Positions 48,772 through 57,775 of a stretch of 64,000 nucleotides of DNA are shown here, in pieces. Position 1 is the first letter of the stretch. Each line of letters begins with the position of its first letter. Source of the stretch: Mycolicibacterium thermoresistibile. Its GTDB lineage: Bacteria; Actinomycetota; Actinomycetes; Mycobacteriales; Mycobacteriaceae. A model generated the notes under the pieces. It was not told where the DNA came from, made no database searches, and saw only the letters and a list, made by a program, of their open reading frames with translations. Location of the stretch: contig NZ_LT906483.1 of NCBI RefSeq assembly GCF_900187065.1, positions 4,154,001 to 4,218,000 of the forward strand, in the 5' to 3' direction. A program made the translations under genes and the position numbers.

Positions 48772-50244
48772 CTATTGCGCCACCGCCGTGGCGATGACCT
48801 TGAGCTCGGTGTACTCCTCGAACCCGGCCACGCCCATCTCACGGCCGATGCCGGACTGCTTGTAACCGCCGAACGGGGCGTCGGCGGAGTACCAAATGCC
48901 GCCGTTGACGTTGACCGTGCCCACCCGCAGCCGGGCGGCGACGGCCTGTGCACGCTCGTCGTCACCGCTGAACACGGTGCCGCTCAACCCGTACGGGGAG
49001 TCGTTGGCGATGCGCACGGCATCGTCGTCGCCGTCGTGGGCGATCACGGTGAGCACCGGGCCGAAGATCTCCTCGCGAGCCACCCGGGCGTCGTTGGTCA
49101 GCCCGGCGATCACGGTCGGCTCGATGAAGAAGCCGACGTCGCGGTCGGCGGGTCGCCCGCCACCGCAGGCGAACCGGCCGCCTTCGGCGACGGCGAGGTC
49201 CAGATAGCCCTGCACCCGGTCGCGCTGCCGCGCGGAGATGACCGGCCCGCACACGGTGCGCTTGTCGGTGGGGTCCCCGGGCTTGAGCGAGCCCATGGTG
49301 GCCGCGGCGGCCTCGACGGCCTCGTCGTAACGGGCCCGCGGTACCACCAGCCGGGTGGTGATCGCGCAGCCCTGACCGGCGTGCATCGCGGCGGTGAAAG
49401 CCGCCATCGAACAGGCCCCGGCCAGATCGGCGTCGTCGAGCACCAGGAAGGCCGATTTGCCCCCGAGCTCGAGGAACACCTTCTTGATGGTGGCGGCGGC
49501 GTCGGTCATCACCGACCGGCCGGTGGCGGTGGATCCGGTGAACGACACCATGTCGACCCGCGGATCGGAGGCCAGCACGGCCCCGACGGCGTGGTCGCTG
49601 GAGGTGACGATGTTGATGACGCCGGGCGGGAAGTCGGTGTGCCCGGTGATGAGCTCGCCGAGCACCGCGCCCGCCCACGGGGTGTCCGGTGCGGGTTTGA
49701 GCACCAGGGTGTTGCCGGCGGCGAGCGCCGGGCCGATCTTGGCCAGGTTGATCTGGTGCGGGAAGTTCCACGGGGTGATCGCGCCGACCACGCCGACCGG
49801 CTCTCGCACGATTCGTCGGTCAGTGGGGATGCCCTGCGGGGTGGCGCGCCCGAGATCGGTTGACCACCGGTAGTTCTCGGCGGTGTCGGCGGCGAACGAC
49901 AAGTCCTCGACGGGGGTTTCCAGCTGCCCGCCGGAGGTGAGCATCCGGGGCGCGCCGACCTCGGCGATGGTGAGCTCGCGCAGCTCCTCCAGATGGTCTC
50001 GCATCGCCTGCTGCAGCTGCCGCAGACAGCGCACCCGCAGGGCGGTGTTGGTCGACCAGTCGGTGTCGTCGAAAGCCCGCCGCGCCGCGTCGATCGCCCG
50101 CACCATGTCATCGGCGTCGGCGTTGGCGGCGACCCCGAGCACGTCCTCGGTCGCCGGATTGATGGTGGTGAAGGCGCCGGCGCTGCCGGCGACCAGTTTG
50201 CCGTCGATGAGCAGGCGGCTCTCGCGATCGGCCAGTAACGACAT
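48772..50244 (-). CDS. aldA: Aldehyde dehydrogenase (AldA, Rv0768-like)
   Basis: A 490-residue NAD(P)-dependent aldehyde dehydrogenase. Catalytic Cys293 is in GQGCAITT, general base Glu259 in LELGGK and the oxyanion Asn160 in PWNFP. It is the first gene of the leftward dehydrogenase operon, divergent from the tetR-cyp123-cyp51 operon, with a GGACA-N2-TGTCC site at 50269 just upstream. Confidence 0.93.
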   Translation of the reverse strand: MSLLADRESRLLIDGKLVAGSAGAFTTINPATEDVLGVAANADADDMVRAIDAARRAFDDTDWSTNTALRVRCLRQLQQAMRDHLEELRELTIAEVGAPRMLTSGGQLETPVEDLSFAADTAENYRWSTDLGRATPQGIPTDRRIVREPVGVVGAITPWNFPHQINLAKIGPALAAGNTLVLKPAPDTPWAGAVLGELITGHTDFPPGVINIVTSSDHAVGAVLASDPRVDMVSFTGSTATGRSVMTDAAATIKKVFLELGGKSAFLVLDDADLAGACSMAAFTAAMHAGQGCAITTRLVVPRARYDEAVEAAAATMGSLKPGDPTDKRTVCGPVISARQRDRVQGYLDLAVAEGGRFACGGGRPADRDVGFFIEPTVIAGLTNDARVAREEIFGPVLTVIAHDGDDDAVRIANDSPYGLSGTVFSGDDERAQAVAARLRVGTVNVNGGIWYSADAPFGGYKQSGIGREMGVAGFEEYTELKVIATAVAQ

Positions 50245-50268
50245 TCGAACTCCACTTCCGGAATCGCT

Positions 50269-50280
50269 GGACAACTGTCC
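50269..50280. promoter_or_regulatory. GGACA-N2-TGTCC palindrome upstream of aldA
   Basis: GGACA at 50269-50273 and TGTCC at 50276-50280 with a two-base centre. It lies 25 bases before the aldA start and matches the second copy at 50426. Probably an operator of the TetR protein encoded at 50432. Confidence 0.55.
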
Positions 50281-50419
50281 GGCTCGGTTGCGTCGAACAT
50301 AGTCGCATCGCCACCTCCGCGGCAAGGCAGAGCCGCTGAACTGCCCGTGCAGATCGCTTGATCTCGGTGCTTTTCAGGGCATTCAGGGGCCATGCTTGCC
50401 TGGCGCAGACCGCGTCGGC

Positions 50420-50425
50420 TACGTT
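50420..50425 (+). promoter_or_regulatory. Probable -10 box (TACGTT) of the tetR-cyp123-cyp51 operon
   Basis: TACGTT ends 6 bases before the GTG at 50432, giving a leaderless start. The adjoining palindrome covers the expected transcription start, so bound repressor would exclude polymerase. Confidence 0.5.
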
Positions 50426-50437
50426 GGACATGTGTCC
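50426..50437. promoter_or_regulatory. GGACA-N2-TGTCC palindrome on the tetR start codon
   Basis: GGACA (50426-50430) and TGTCC (50433-50437), extended by an outer T/A pair. It spans the start codon of the TetR gene and directly follows its -10 box, the position expected for an auto-repressor operator. Confidence 0.6.
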
Positions 50438-51064
50438 AGCGAAGCGGTGTCCGCCATCACATCCGAGGCGGGAGCCACCGGTGATACCCGCCGCAACCGG
50501 CGCCAGGAGGAGACCTTCCGCAAGGTCCTGGCGGCCGGTATGGAGACGCTGCGCGAGTCCTCCTACGCGGATCTGACCGTGCGGGCGGTGGCCGCGCGCG
50601 CGAAGGTGGCCCCGGCGACGGCCTACACCTATTTCTCGTCCAAGAACCACCTGATCGCCGAGGTGTATCTCGACCTGGTCCGCCAGGTGCCCTACTTCAC
50701 CGATGTCAACGATCCGATGCCGACCCGGGTGGAGAAGGCGCTACGCAGCCTGGCGCTGGTGGTCGCCGACGAACCCGAGGTGGCGGCCGCCTGCACCACC
50801 GCGCTGATGAGCGGAAACGATCCCGCGGTGCGCAAGGTCCGGGACCGGATCGGCGCCGAGATCCACCGCCGCATCCGCTCCGCGGTCGGACCGGGGGCGG
50901 ATCCCCGGCTGGTGTCGGCGCTGGAGATGACGTTCTTCGGCGCCCTGGTGCACGCCGGTAGCGGCGCCTTCACCTATCACCAGATCGCCGACCGGCTGAG
51001 CTACGTGGTGGGGCTCATCCTGGGCGAAGACCAACATGCTCCCACCCCCGGAGGGGATGAATGA
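50432..51064 (+). CDS. TetR-family regulator (Rv0767c-like)
   Basis: About 210 residues starting at GTG 50432 (MSSEAVSAITSEAG). The HTH is seen in RKVLAAGMETLRESSYADLTV and AKVAPATAYTYFSSKNHL. It heads the operon that runs through cyp123, an SDR and cyp51, and overlaps cyp123 as ATGA. The paired GGACA-N2-TGTCC sites suggest control of both its own operon and aldA. Confidence 0.9.
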   Translation: MSSEAVSAITSEAGATGDTRRNRRQEETFRKVLAAGMETLRESSYADLTVRAVAARAKVAPATAYTYFSSKNHLIAEVYLDLVRQVPYFTDVNDPMPTRVEKALRSLALVVADEPEVAAACTTALMSGNDPAVRKVRDRIGAEIHRRIRSAVGPGADPRLVSALEMTFFGALVHAGSGAFTYHQIADRLSYVVGLILGEDQHAPTPGGDE

Positions 51065-52269
51065 CCGTCACCGAACTGATCCTCGACCCGTACGATTACG
51101 ACTTCCACGAGGATCCCTACCCGTACTACAAGCGGTTGCGCGACGAAGCCCCGCTCTACCACAACGAGGACCTCGGGTTCTGGGCGCTGTCGCGGCACGC
51201 CGACGTGCTGAAGGGGTTCCGCAACAGCGTCAACCTGTCCAACAAGTACGGCGTCTCACTGGATCCGGCGTCCCGGGGCCCGCACGCCAGCAAGACCATG
51301 TCGTTTCTGGCCATGGACGACCCGGAACATCTGCGGCTGCGCACCCTGGTCTCCAAAGGGTTCACCCCCCGGCGGGTCCGCGAGCTCGAACCGCGGGTCA
51401 CCGAGATCGCGACCCAGCACCTCGACACCATGCTGGCCAGGGCCGGTGACAACGAAACCGTCGACTACGTCGACGAATTCGCCGGCAAGTTGCCGATGGA
51501 CGTGATCTCGGAGCTGATGGGGGTGCCCGAGCCGGACCGCGCCCAGTTGCGGGCCTGGGCCGACGGGGTAATGCACCGCGAGGAGGGCGTCACCGACGTG
51601 CCCCCCGCCGCGGTGGAGGCCTCCATCAACCTGATCGTCTACTACCAGCAGATGGTCGCCGAGCGGCGCAGGAAGCCGACCGACGACCTCACCACCGCGC
51701 TGCTGGAGGCCGAGATCGACGGGGACCGGCTCACCGACGACGAGATTCTCGGGTTCATGTTCCTGATGGTCATCGCCGGTAACGAGACCACCACGAAACT
51801 GCTGGCCAACGCGATGTACTGGGCCCACCGGAATCCGGACCAGATCGCGCCGCTGTACGACGATCTGGACCGGATCCCGCAGTGGGTGGAGGAGACGCTG
51901 CGCTACGACACCTCCAGCCAGATCCTGGCCCGCACCGTCGTCGGGGACCTCACCCTGTATGACACCAGGATCCCGGAGGGCGATGTGGTGCTGCTGCTGC
52001 CGGGCTCCGCCCACCGCGACGAGCGGGTGTTCGACGATCCCGACCGGTACCTGATCGGTCGCGAGATCGGTTCGAAGCTGGTGAGTTTCGGCAGCGGCGC
52101 GCATTTCTGCCTCGGCGCCCATCTGGCCCGGATGGAGGCCCGGGTGGCGCTGACCGAGTTGTTCAAGCGGATCCGCGGCTACGAGGTCGACGAGGCGAAC
52201 GCGGTGCGCGTGCACTCGAGCAACGTACGCGGATTCGCCCATCTGCCCATCACAGTGGAGGTTCGTTGA
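51061..52269 (+). CDS. cyp123: Cytochrome P450 CYP123
   Basis: A 402-residue P450. FGSGAHFCLGAHLARME has heme ligand Cys350; MVIAGNETTTK is the I-helix motif. Position before the SDR and cyp51 identifies it with Rv0766c (CYP123). Physiological substrate unknown; the ferredoxin three genes downstream is a likely electron donor. Confidence 0.92.
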   Translation: MTVTELILDPYDYDFHEDPYPYYKRLRDEAPLYHNEDLGFWALSRHADVLKGFRNSVNLSNKYGVSLDPASRGPHASKTMSFLAMDDPEHLRLRTLVSKGFTPRRVRELEPRVTEIATQHLDTMLARAGDNETVDYVDEFAGKLPMDVISELMGVPEPDRAQLRAWADGVMHREEGVTDVPPAAVEASINLIVYYQQMVAERRRKPTDDLTTALLEAEIDGDRLTDDEILGFMFLMVIAGNETTTKLLANAMYWAHRNPDQIAPLYDDLDRIPQWVEETLRYDTSSQILARTVVGDLTLYDTRIPEGDVVLLLPGSAHRDERVFDDPDRYLIGREIGSKLVSFGSGAHFCLGAHLARMEARVALTELFKRIRGYEVDEANAVRVHSSNVRGFAHLPITVEVR

Positions 52270-53087
52270 TGCCCCGTTTCGACCCGCACCCCGAACGTCG
52301 TCCGGCGATCGTCGCCGGCGCCTCGTCGGGAATCGGAGCGGCCACCGCCAAAGAACTGGCGGCGCGCGGCTTCCCGGTCGCGCTCGGCGCCCGCCGGGTG
52401 GAGAAGTGCGAGGAGCTCGTCGAGCAGATCCGCGCCGACGGCGGTGAGGCGGTCGCACTGCACCTCGACGTCACCGACCCGGATTCGGTGAAGAGCTTCG
52501 TGCACGGCGCCGCCGAGAAGCTCGGCGACATCGAGGTTCTGGTCGCCGGTGCGGGCGACACCTTCTTCGGCCGGCTGCACGAGATCAGCACCGAGGAGTT
52601 CGAGTCGCAGGTGCAGATTCATTTGATCGGCGCGAACCGGCTGGCCACCGCGGTGCTGCCGGGCATGGTGGAACGCCGCCGCGGGGACCTGATCTTCGTC
52701 GGATCCGATGTCGCCCTGCGCCAGCGGCCCCACATGGGCGGCTACGGCGCCGCCAAGGCGGGCCTGCTGGCGATGGTGCACAACCTGCAGATGGAGCTGG
52801 AGGGCACCGGGGTGCGCGCCTCGATCGTGCACCCGGGGCCGACGAAGACGGCGATGGGCTGGAGTCTGCCCCCGGACCGCATCGAGCAGGCCCTCAACGA
52901 CTGGGCGAAGTGGGGGCAGGCCCGCCACGACTACTTCCTGCGGGCCTCCGATCTGGCCCGGGCGATCGCGTTCGTCGCCGAGACCCCGCGCGGCGGTTTC
53001 ATCGCGAACATGGAACTGCAGCCGGAGGCTCCGCTGGCCGACGCGCCGAAGGAACGTCAACAACTCACGTATCCGGAGACATCATGA
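52269..53087 (+). CDS. Short-chain dehydrogenase/reductase (Rv0765c-like)
   Basis: A 272-residue SDR. IVAGASSGIGAATAKEL is the cofactor site and YGAAKAG holds the YxxxK pair (upstream Ser in VGSDVA). The ATG at 52269 overlaps the cyp123 stop by one base, and its own stop overlaps cyp51 as ATGA, so the three are translated together. Confidence 0.92.
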   Translation: MPRFDPHPERRPAIVAGASSGIGAATAKELAARGFPVALGARRVEKCEELVEQIRADGGEAVALHLDVTDPDSVKSFVHGAAEKLGDIEVLVAGAGDTFFGRLHEISTEEFESQVQIHLIGANRLATAVLPGMVERRRGDLIFVGSDVALRQRPHMGGYGAAKAGLLAMVHNLQMELEGTGVRASIVHPGPTKTAMGWSLPPDRIEQALNDWAKWGQARHDYFLRASDLARAIAFVAETPRGGFIANMELQPEAPLADAPKERQQLTYPETS

Positions 53088-54466
53088 CCAGCCAGCAGCT
53101 CAAAGAGGTCCCCCGGGTTTCCGGCGGAGAAGAGGAACACGGCCACCTCGAGGAGTTCCGCACCGACCCGATCGGCCTGATGCAGCGGGTCCGCGACGAG
53201 TGCGGTGACGTCGGGTATTTCCAGCTCGTCGACAAGCCGGTGATCCTGCTGACCGGTGCGGAGGCCAACGAGTTCTTCTTCCGCGCCGCCGACGAGGACC
53301 TCGACCAGGCCGCGGCGTATCCGTTCATGACGCCGATCTTCGGGAAGGGTGTGGTGTTCGACGCCAGTCCCGAGCGGCGCAAGGAGATGCTGCACAACTC
53401 GGCGCTGCGCGGCGAGCATATGAAGAGCCACGCCACCACGATCGAGGGCGAAGTGCGCAAGATGATCGCCGACTGGGGCGATGAGGGCGAGATCGACCTG
53501 CTCGACTTCTTCGCCGAGTTGACGATCTACACCTCGACGGCGTGCCTGATCGGGTTGAAGTTCCGCAATCAGCTCGACAAACGCTTCGCCGAGTACTACC
53601 ACCTGCTCGAACGCGGCACCGACCCGCTGTGCTACGTCGACCCGTACCTGCCGATCGAGAGTTTCCGGCTGCGCGACGAGGCGCGGGCGAAACTCGTTGA
53701 GCTGGTTCAGGAGATCATCGATCAGCGGCTGGCCAACCCGCCGAGAAGCAAGGCCGACCGCGACATGCTCGACGTGCTGGTGTCGATCAAGGACGAGAAC
53801 GGCGACCCGCGGTTCTCCGCCGACGAGATCACCGGCATGTTCATCTCCCTGATGTTCGCCGGCCACCACACCAGCTCGGGCACCTCGGCGTGGACGCTGA
53901 TCGAGCTGATCCGGCATCCGGAGATCTACGCCGAGGTGCAGGCCGAGCTCGACGAGCTCTACTCCGACGGGCAGGCGGTGAACTTCCACGCGCTGCGCCA
54001 GATCCCCAAGCTCGACAACGTGGTCAAGGAGACGCTGCGGCTGCATCCCCCGCTGATCATCCTGATGCGGGTGGCCCAGGGTGAGTTCGAGGTGTGCGGC
54101 TTCCCGATCCACAAGGGCGATTACGTCGCCGCCTCCCCGGCGATCAGCAACCGGATCCCCGAGGACTTCCCCGACCCGGACGCGTTCCGGCCGGACCGCT
54201 ACGACAAGCCCGAGCAGGCCGACATCGTCAACCGGTGGACGTGGATCCCGTTCGGCGCCGGCCGGCACCGCTGCGTCGGCGCGGCGTTCGCCCAGATGCA
54301 GATCAAGGCGATCTTCTCGGTTCTGTTGCGGGAGTACGAGTTCGAGATGGCTCAGCCGCCGGAGAGCTACCGCAACGATCACTCCAAGATGGTCGTGCAG
54401 CTGCAGCAGCCGGCCAGGGCCCGCTACCGGCGGCGCGCCAAGGCCGCCAAGGCCGCCAAGGAATAG
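53084..54466 (+). CDS. cyp51: Sterol 14-alpha-demethylase CYP51
   Basis: A 460-residue P450, the bacterial CYP51 (Rv0764c-like), which removes the 14-alpha methyl group of sterols such as lanosterol in vitro. FGAGRHRCVGAAFAQMQ has heme ligand Cys397 and LMFAGHHTSSGT is the CYP51 I-helix with its conserved His. The C-terminus has an added basic, Ala/Lys tail. Directly followed by its ferredoxin. Confidence 0.96.
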   Translation: MTSQQLKEVPRVSGGEEEHGHLEEFRTDPIGLMQRVRDECGDVGYFQLVDKPVILLTGAEANEFFFRAADEDLDQAAAYPFMTPIFGKGVVFDASPERRKEMLHNSALRGEHMKSHATTIEGEVRKMIADWGDEGEIDLLDFFAELTIYTSTACLIGLKFRNQLDKRFAEYYHLLERGTDPLCYVDPYLPIESFRLRDEARAKLVELVQEIIDQRLANPPRSKADRDMLDVLVSIKDENGDPRFSADEITGMFISLMFAGHHTSSGTSAWTLIELIRHPEIYAEVQAELDELYSDGQAVNFHALRQIPKLDNVVKETLRLHPPLIILMRVAQGEFEVCGFPIHKGDYVAASPAISNRIPEDFPDPDAFRPDRYDKPEQADIVNRWTWIPFGAGRHRCVGAAFAQMQIKAIFSVLLREYEFEMAQPPESYRNDHSKMVVQLQQPARARYRRRAKAAKAAKE

Positions 54467-54482
54467 TGCCAGGAGAGCAGCC

Positions 54483-54692
54483 ATGGGTTCCTACCGAGTC
54501 GAAGTCGACCTCGACCTGTGCCAGGGGCATGCGATGTGCGAGGTCGAGGCCCCCGACTACTTCCGGGTGCCGAAGCGGGGGCAGGTCGAGATTCTCGACC
54601 CCGAACCCCCGGACGAGGCCCGGGGCGAGATCGAGAACGCGGTCGAGATGTGCCCGACCCGGGCGCTGATCATTCGAGAAACAGGAGAGTAG
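54483..54692 (+). CDS. [3Fe-4S] ferredoxin of CYP51
   Basis: A 69-residue ferredoxin. Cys13, Cys19 and Cys57 (MCPTRAL) ligate the cluster, with His16 where a fourth cysteine would be, as in P450-associated [3Fe-4S] ferredoxins (Rv0763c-like). It passes electrons to CYP51 and possibly CYP123. Start ATG at 54483 after an AGGAGAG site. Confidence 0.94.
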   Translation: MGSYRVEVDLDLCQGHAMCEVEAPDYFRVPKRGQVEILDPEPPDEARGEIENAVEMCPTRALIIRETGE

Positions 54693-54695
54693 ACA

Positions 54696-55241
54696 ATGCC
54701 GTCACTGCCCCGTGAGCAGCTCGAGAAGTGGGTCGAGGAGTGGCTCGAGGCCAACCGGGAGGCCGAACGCAAGGGCGACTGGAGGGGACTCGCCGACTTT
54801 TTCGCCGACGACGCCACCTACGGCTGGAACATCGGCCCGAAGGAAGACGTGATGTGCGTCGGCAAAGACGAGATCCGCGAGATCGCGCTCGGTCTGGAGA
54901 TGCAGGGCCTGGAGAACTGGGTCTACGAGTACCAGAAGGTGCTCATCGACGAGAAGCAGGGCGAGATCGTCGGGTTCTGGAAGCAGATCGTCACCAAGTC
55001 CGACGGCAGCACCGACGCGATCTACGGCATCGGCGGCAGCTGGTTCCGGCTCGATGCGAACCTCAAGATCGAGTGGCAGCGCGACTTCTTCGACTTCGGC
55101 CACGTCTCCCGCATGTACATGAAGCTGATCGAGTCGGGCGACCTCAGCGAGGGCATGCAGAAGCGCATCGAGCGCAGCATGGCGGGCGAGAAACTGCCCG
55201 GGTACTACCCGCTGGGCCAGGCGCCGGTGCCGCTGTGGTGA
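54696..55241 (+). CDS. NTF2/SnoaL-like protein (Rv0762c-like)
   Basis: A 181-residue protein of the NTF2-like fold: helical WVEEWLEANREAERKGDW, then DFFADDATYGWNIG, a typical first strand with acidic residues facing the cavity. No clear enzyme signature; perhaps an isomerase or substrate-binding partner of the P450 cluster. ATG at 54696 lies just after the ferredoxin stop. Confidence 0.8.
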   Translation: MPSLPREQLEKWVEEWLEANREAERKGDWRGLADFFADDATYGWNIGPKEDVMCVGKDEIREIALGLEMQGLENWVYEYQKVLIDEKQGEIVGFWKQIVTKSDGSTDAIYGIGGSWFRLDANLKIEWQRDFFDFGHVSRMYMKLIESGDLSEGMQKRIERSMAGEKLPGYYPLGQAPVPLW

Positions 55242-55330
55242 CACACGGACGATCAACCAACCCGGTGGTCGACCTGTGACCTAGATAACTTAGGCTGTCG
55301 GCAGAGGTCATCGGAGGAAGGCAGGTTGCG

Positions 55331-56458
55331 ATGAAGACAAAAGGCGCCCTCATCTGGGAGTTCAATCAGCCGTGGTCGGTCGAGGAGATCGAGATCGGTG
55401 ACCCCGTCAAGGATGAGGTCAAGATCCGGATGGAAGCCTCGGGCATGTGCCACTCCGACCACCATCTGGTGACCGGCGGCATCCCGATGGGCGGGTTCCC
55501 GGTGCTCGGCGGGCATGAAGGCGCCGGGGTGGTCGAGGAGGTCGGCCCGGGGGTCGAGGAGGTGCAGCCGGGCGACCACGTGGTGTTGTCGTTCATCCCG
55601 TCGTGCGGGCAGTGCCCGTCGTGTCAGGCCGGGCTGCGCAACCTCTGCGATCTCGGGGCCGGTCTGCTCAACGGCGCCGCGGTGTCCGACGGGACCTTCC
55701 GCATCACCGCCCGCGGGCAGAACGTCTACCCGATGACGCTGCTGGGCACCTTCTCGCCGTACATGGTGGTGCACAAGAGCTCGGTGGTGAAGATCGACAA
55801 GGACATCCCGTTCGAGGTGGCCTGCCTGGTCGGCTGCGGTGTCACCACCGGCTACGGCTCGGCGGTGCGCAGCGGCGACGTCCGCCCGGGCGACGACGTC
55901 GCGATCGTCGGGGTCGGCGGCGTCGGCATGGGTGCGCTGCAGGGGGCGGTCAACGCCGGGGCCCGCTACATCTTCGCGATCGACCCGGTGGAGTGGAAGC
56001 GCGATCAGGCGCTGAAATTCGGTGCCACCCACGTCTATCCGGACATCGAGTCGGCGATGGCGGGCATCGCGGAGGTCACCTGGGGTCTGATGGCCAAGAA
56101 GGTCATCGTCACCGTCGGTGAGCTCAAGGGTGAGGACATCGACGCTTACGTCAACCTCACCGCCAAGGGCGGAACCTGCGTGCTGACCGCGATCGGCAGC
56201 CTGCTGGACACCCAGGTCAACCTGAATCTGTCCATGCTGACGCTGCTGCAGAAGAACCTGCAGGGCACCATCTTCGGCGGCGGCAACCCGCATCACGACA
56301 TCCCGCAGCTGCTGTCGATGTACAAGGCCGGCAAGCTCAACCTCGACGACATGGTCACCCGGCAGTACAAGCTGGAGCAGATCAACGAGGGCTACCAGGA
56401 CATGCTCGAGGGCCGCAACATCCGCGGCGTCATCCGCTACACCGACGACGACCGGTGA
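55331..56458 (+). CDS. adhB: NDMA-dependent-type zinc alcohol dehydrogenase
   Basis: A 375-residue medium-chain dehydrogenase (Rv0761c-like). Catalytic zinc ligands Cys40, His62 and Glu63, structural zinc Cys92, Cys95, Cys98 and Cys106, and the NAD fold IVGVGGVGMG. It resembles mycobacterial NDMA-dependent alcohol dehydrogenases with tightly bound NAD. A short AT-rich palindrome (CCTA-N7-TAGG) near 55279-55293 may mark a separate promoter. Confidence 0.93.
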   Translation: MKTKGALIWEFNQPWSVEEIEIGDPVKDEVKIRMEASGMCHSDHHLVTGGIPMGGFPVLGGHEGAGVVEEVGPGVEEVQPGDHVVLSFIPSCGQCPSCQAGLRNLCDLGAGLLNGAAVSDGTFRITARGQNVYPMTLLGTFSPYMVVHKSSVVKIDKDIPFEVACLVGCGVTTGYGSAVRSGDVRPGDDVAIVGVGGVGMGALQGAVNAGARYIFAIDPVEWKRDQALKFGATHVYPDIESAMAGIAEVTWGLMAKKVIVTVGELKGEDIDAYVNLTAKGGTCVLTAIGSLLDTQVNLNLSMLTLLQKNLQGTIFGGGNPHHDIPQLLSMYKAGKLNLDDMVTRQYKLEQINEGYQDMLEGRNIRGVIRYTDDDR

Positions 56459-56496
56459 CCCCACGCCCGGTCGCCGGCCAGTGAGGAGTGAGAAAT

Positions 56497-56934
56497 TTGT
56501 CCGAAACCCCTGTAGCTGAAGCCGAAACACCGGTCCGGATCGCATCGCAGGCTTCGTGGCGGTGCGTGCAGGCCGGCGACCGGGAGGGCTGGCTGGCCCT
56601 GATGGCCGACGATGTGGTGATCGAGGACCCGATCGGGCAGGCCATCACCAACCCGGACGGCACCGGGGTGCGCGGCAAGGCCGCTGTGGGCGAGTTCTAC
56701 GACACCAACATCGGGCCGAACCGGCTGACGGTCACCTGCGAGGAGACCTTCCCGTCCAGTTCGCCCCAAGAGATCGCCTACATCCTGGTGCTGCGCACCG
56801 AGTTCCCGGACGGTTCGGCGGCGACCGTCCGGGGGGTGTTCACCTACCGCGTCAACGACGAGGGGTTGATCACCAATCTGCGCGGCTACTGGAACATGGA
56901 CGCGATGCAGTTCAGCAAGGGGCCGGGCAGCTGA
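56497..56934 (+). CDS. Ketosteroid-isomerase-like protein (Rv0760c-like)
   Basis: A 145-residue NTF2-fold protein related to ketosteroid isomerase. IASQASWRCVQAGDREGWLA and LMADDVVIEDPIG are the family signature; the Asp cluster could be the proton-shuttling site. Start is the TTG at 56497, 8 bases after GAGGAG; GTG 56488 is an alternative. The stop overlaps the next gene as CTGA. Confidence 0.88.
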   Translation: MSETPVAEAETPVRIASQASWRCVQAGDREGWLALMADDVVIEDPIGQAITNPDGTGVRGKAAVGEFYDTNIGPNRLTVTCEETFPSSSPQEIAYILVLRTEFPDGSAATVRGVFTYRVNDEGLITNLRGYWNMDAMQFSKGPGS

Positions 56935-57767
56935 TCGGCGCGGTCGTCGTCGGCGGGTCGCGCGGGATCGGGCTGGCGGTCGCCGAACTGTTGGCGGCTC
57001 GCGGTGTCGGGGTGGTGGTCAACGGACGTGACCCCGAGGTCGTGACCGAAGCGGCACAACGCATCTCCGGTGTGGGGCACGCCGGCTCCCCCGCCGACCC
57101 GGCGGTCGCCGACGCGCTCGTCGACACCTGCGTGCAGAACTTCGGCAGCATCGACATCCTGATCAACTGCGCCGGCACCGCCGAGCCGCCGGGCTCGTCG
57201 ATCCTCAACATCAGTTCCGGGCAGTTCCGGGAACTGCTCGACGCGCACCTGGGCACCGTGTTCGAGACCTGCCGTGCCGCCGCGCCGCGGATGGTCGCCC
57301 AGGGCGGCGGCGCGATCGTCAACACCAGCTCGTTCGCGTTCCTCGGCGATTACGGCGGCACCGGTTACCCGGCCGGCAAGGGCGGGGTCAACGGTCTCAC
57401 GCTGGCGATCGCCGCCGAACTGAAGGAGCACTCGGTGCGCGCCAATGTGGTGTGCCCGGGAGCGCGGACGAGGCTGTCCACCGGCCCGGAGTACGAGGCG
57501 CACATCGCCGAGCTGCACCGACGCGGGCTGCTCGACGAGGTGAGCATGCAGGGCGCGCTGGACGCCGCACCGCCGGAGTACGTGGCGCCGACGTACGCCT
57601 ACCTGGTCAGCGATCTGGCGAAGGACATCACCGGCCGGATCTTCATCGCCGCCGGCGGCTTCCTCGGCGAATTCGCCCGGCCCACCCCGGATTTCCTCGG
57701 GTTCCGGGACGCCAACGACTCCCCGCCGTTCTCGGTCGAGGAGATCCACGACATGATCAACCGCTGA
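56931..57767 (+). CDS. Short-chain dehydrogenase with probable CTG start
   Basis: An SDR of about 278 residues. VVVGGSRGIGLAVAELL is the cofactor motif, right at the N-terminus; NTSSFAFLGDYGGTGYPAGKGG gives Ser and YxxxK. No ATG, GTG or TTG exists between the previous gene's end and the fold's first strand. CTG at 56931 has AAGGGG eight bases upstream and overlaps the previous stop as CTGA, so translation probably begins there. Confidence 0.8.
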   Translation: MIGAVVVGGSRGIGLAVAELLAARGVGVVVNGRDPEVVTEAAQRISGVGHAGSPADPAVADALVDTCVQNFGSIDILINCAGTAEPPGSSILNISSGQFRELLDAHLGTVFETCRAAAPRMVAQGGGAIVNTSSFAFLGDYGGTGYPAGKGGVNGLTLAIAAELKEHSVRANVVCPGARTRLSTGPEYEAHIAELHRRGLLDEVSMQGALDAAPPEYVAPTYAYLVSDLAKDITGRIFIAAGGFLGEFARPTPDFLGFRDANDSPPFSVEEIHDMINR

Positions 57768-57775
57768 CTCAGCGG
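57761..57775. other. Palindrome spanning two convergent stop codons
   Basis: CCGCTGA-C-TCAGCGG: the TGA ends the plus-strand SDR and the TCA is the stop of the minus-strand hydrolase. The one-base centre is too small for a stable hairpin, but as mRNA ends it provides both stops within seven bases. Confidence 0.4.

Noticed and set aside
56556..56930. Long upstream extension of the CTG-start SDR
   Set aside because: That frame overlaps the Rv0760c-like gene and has no homology before the cofactor motif.
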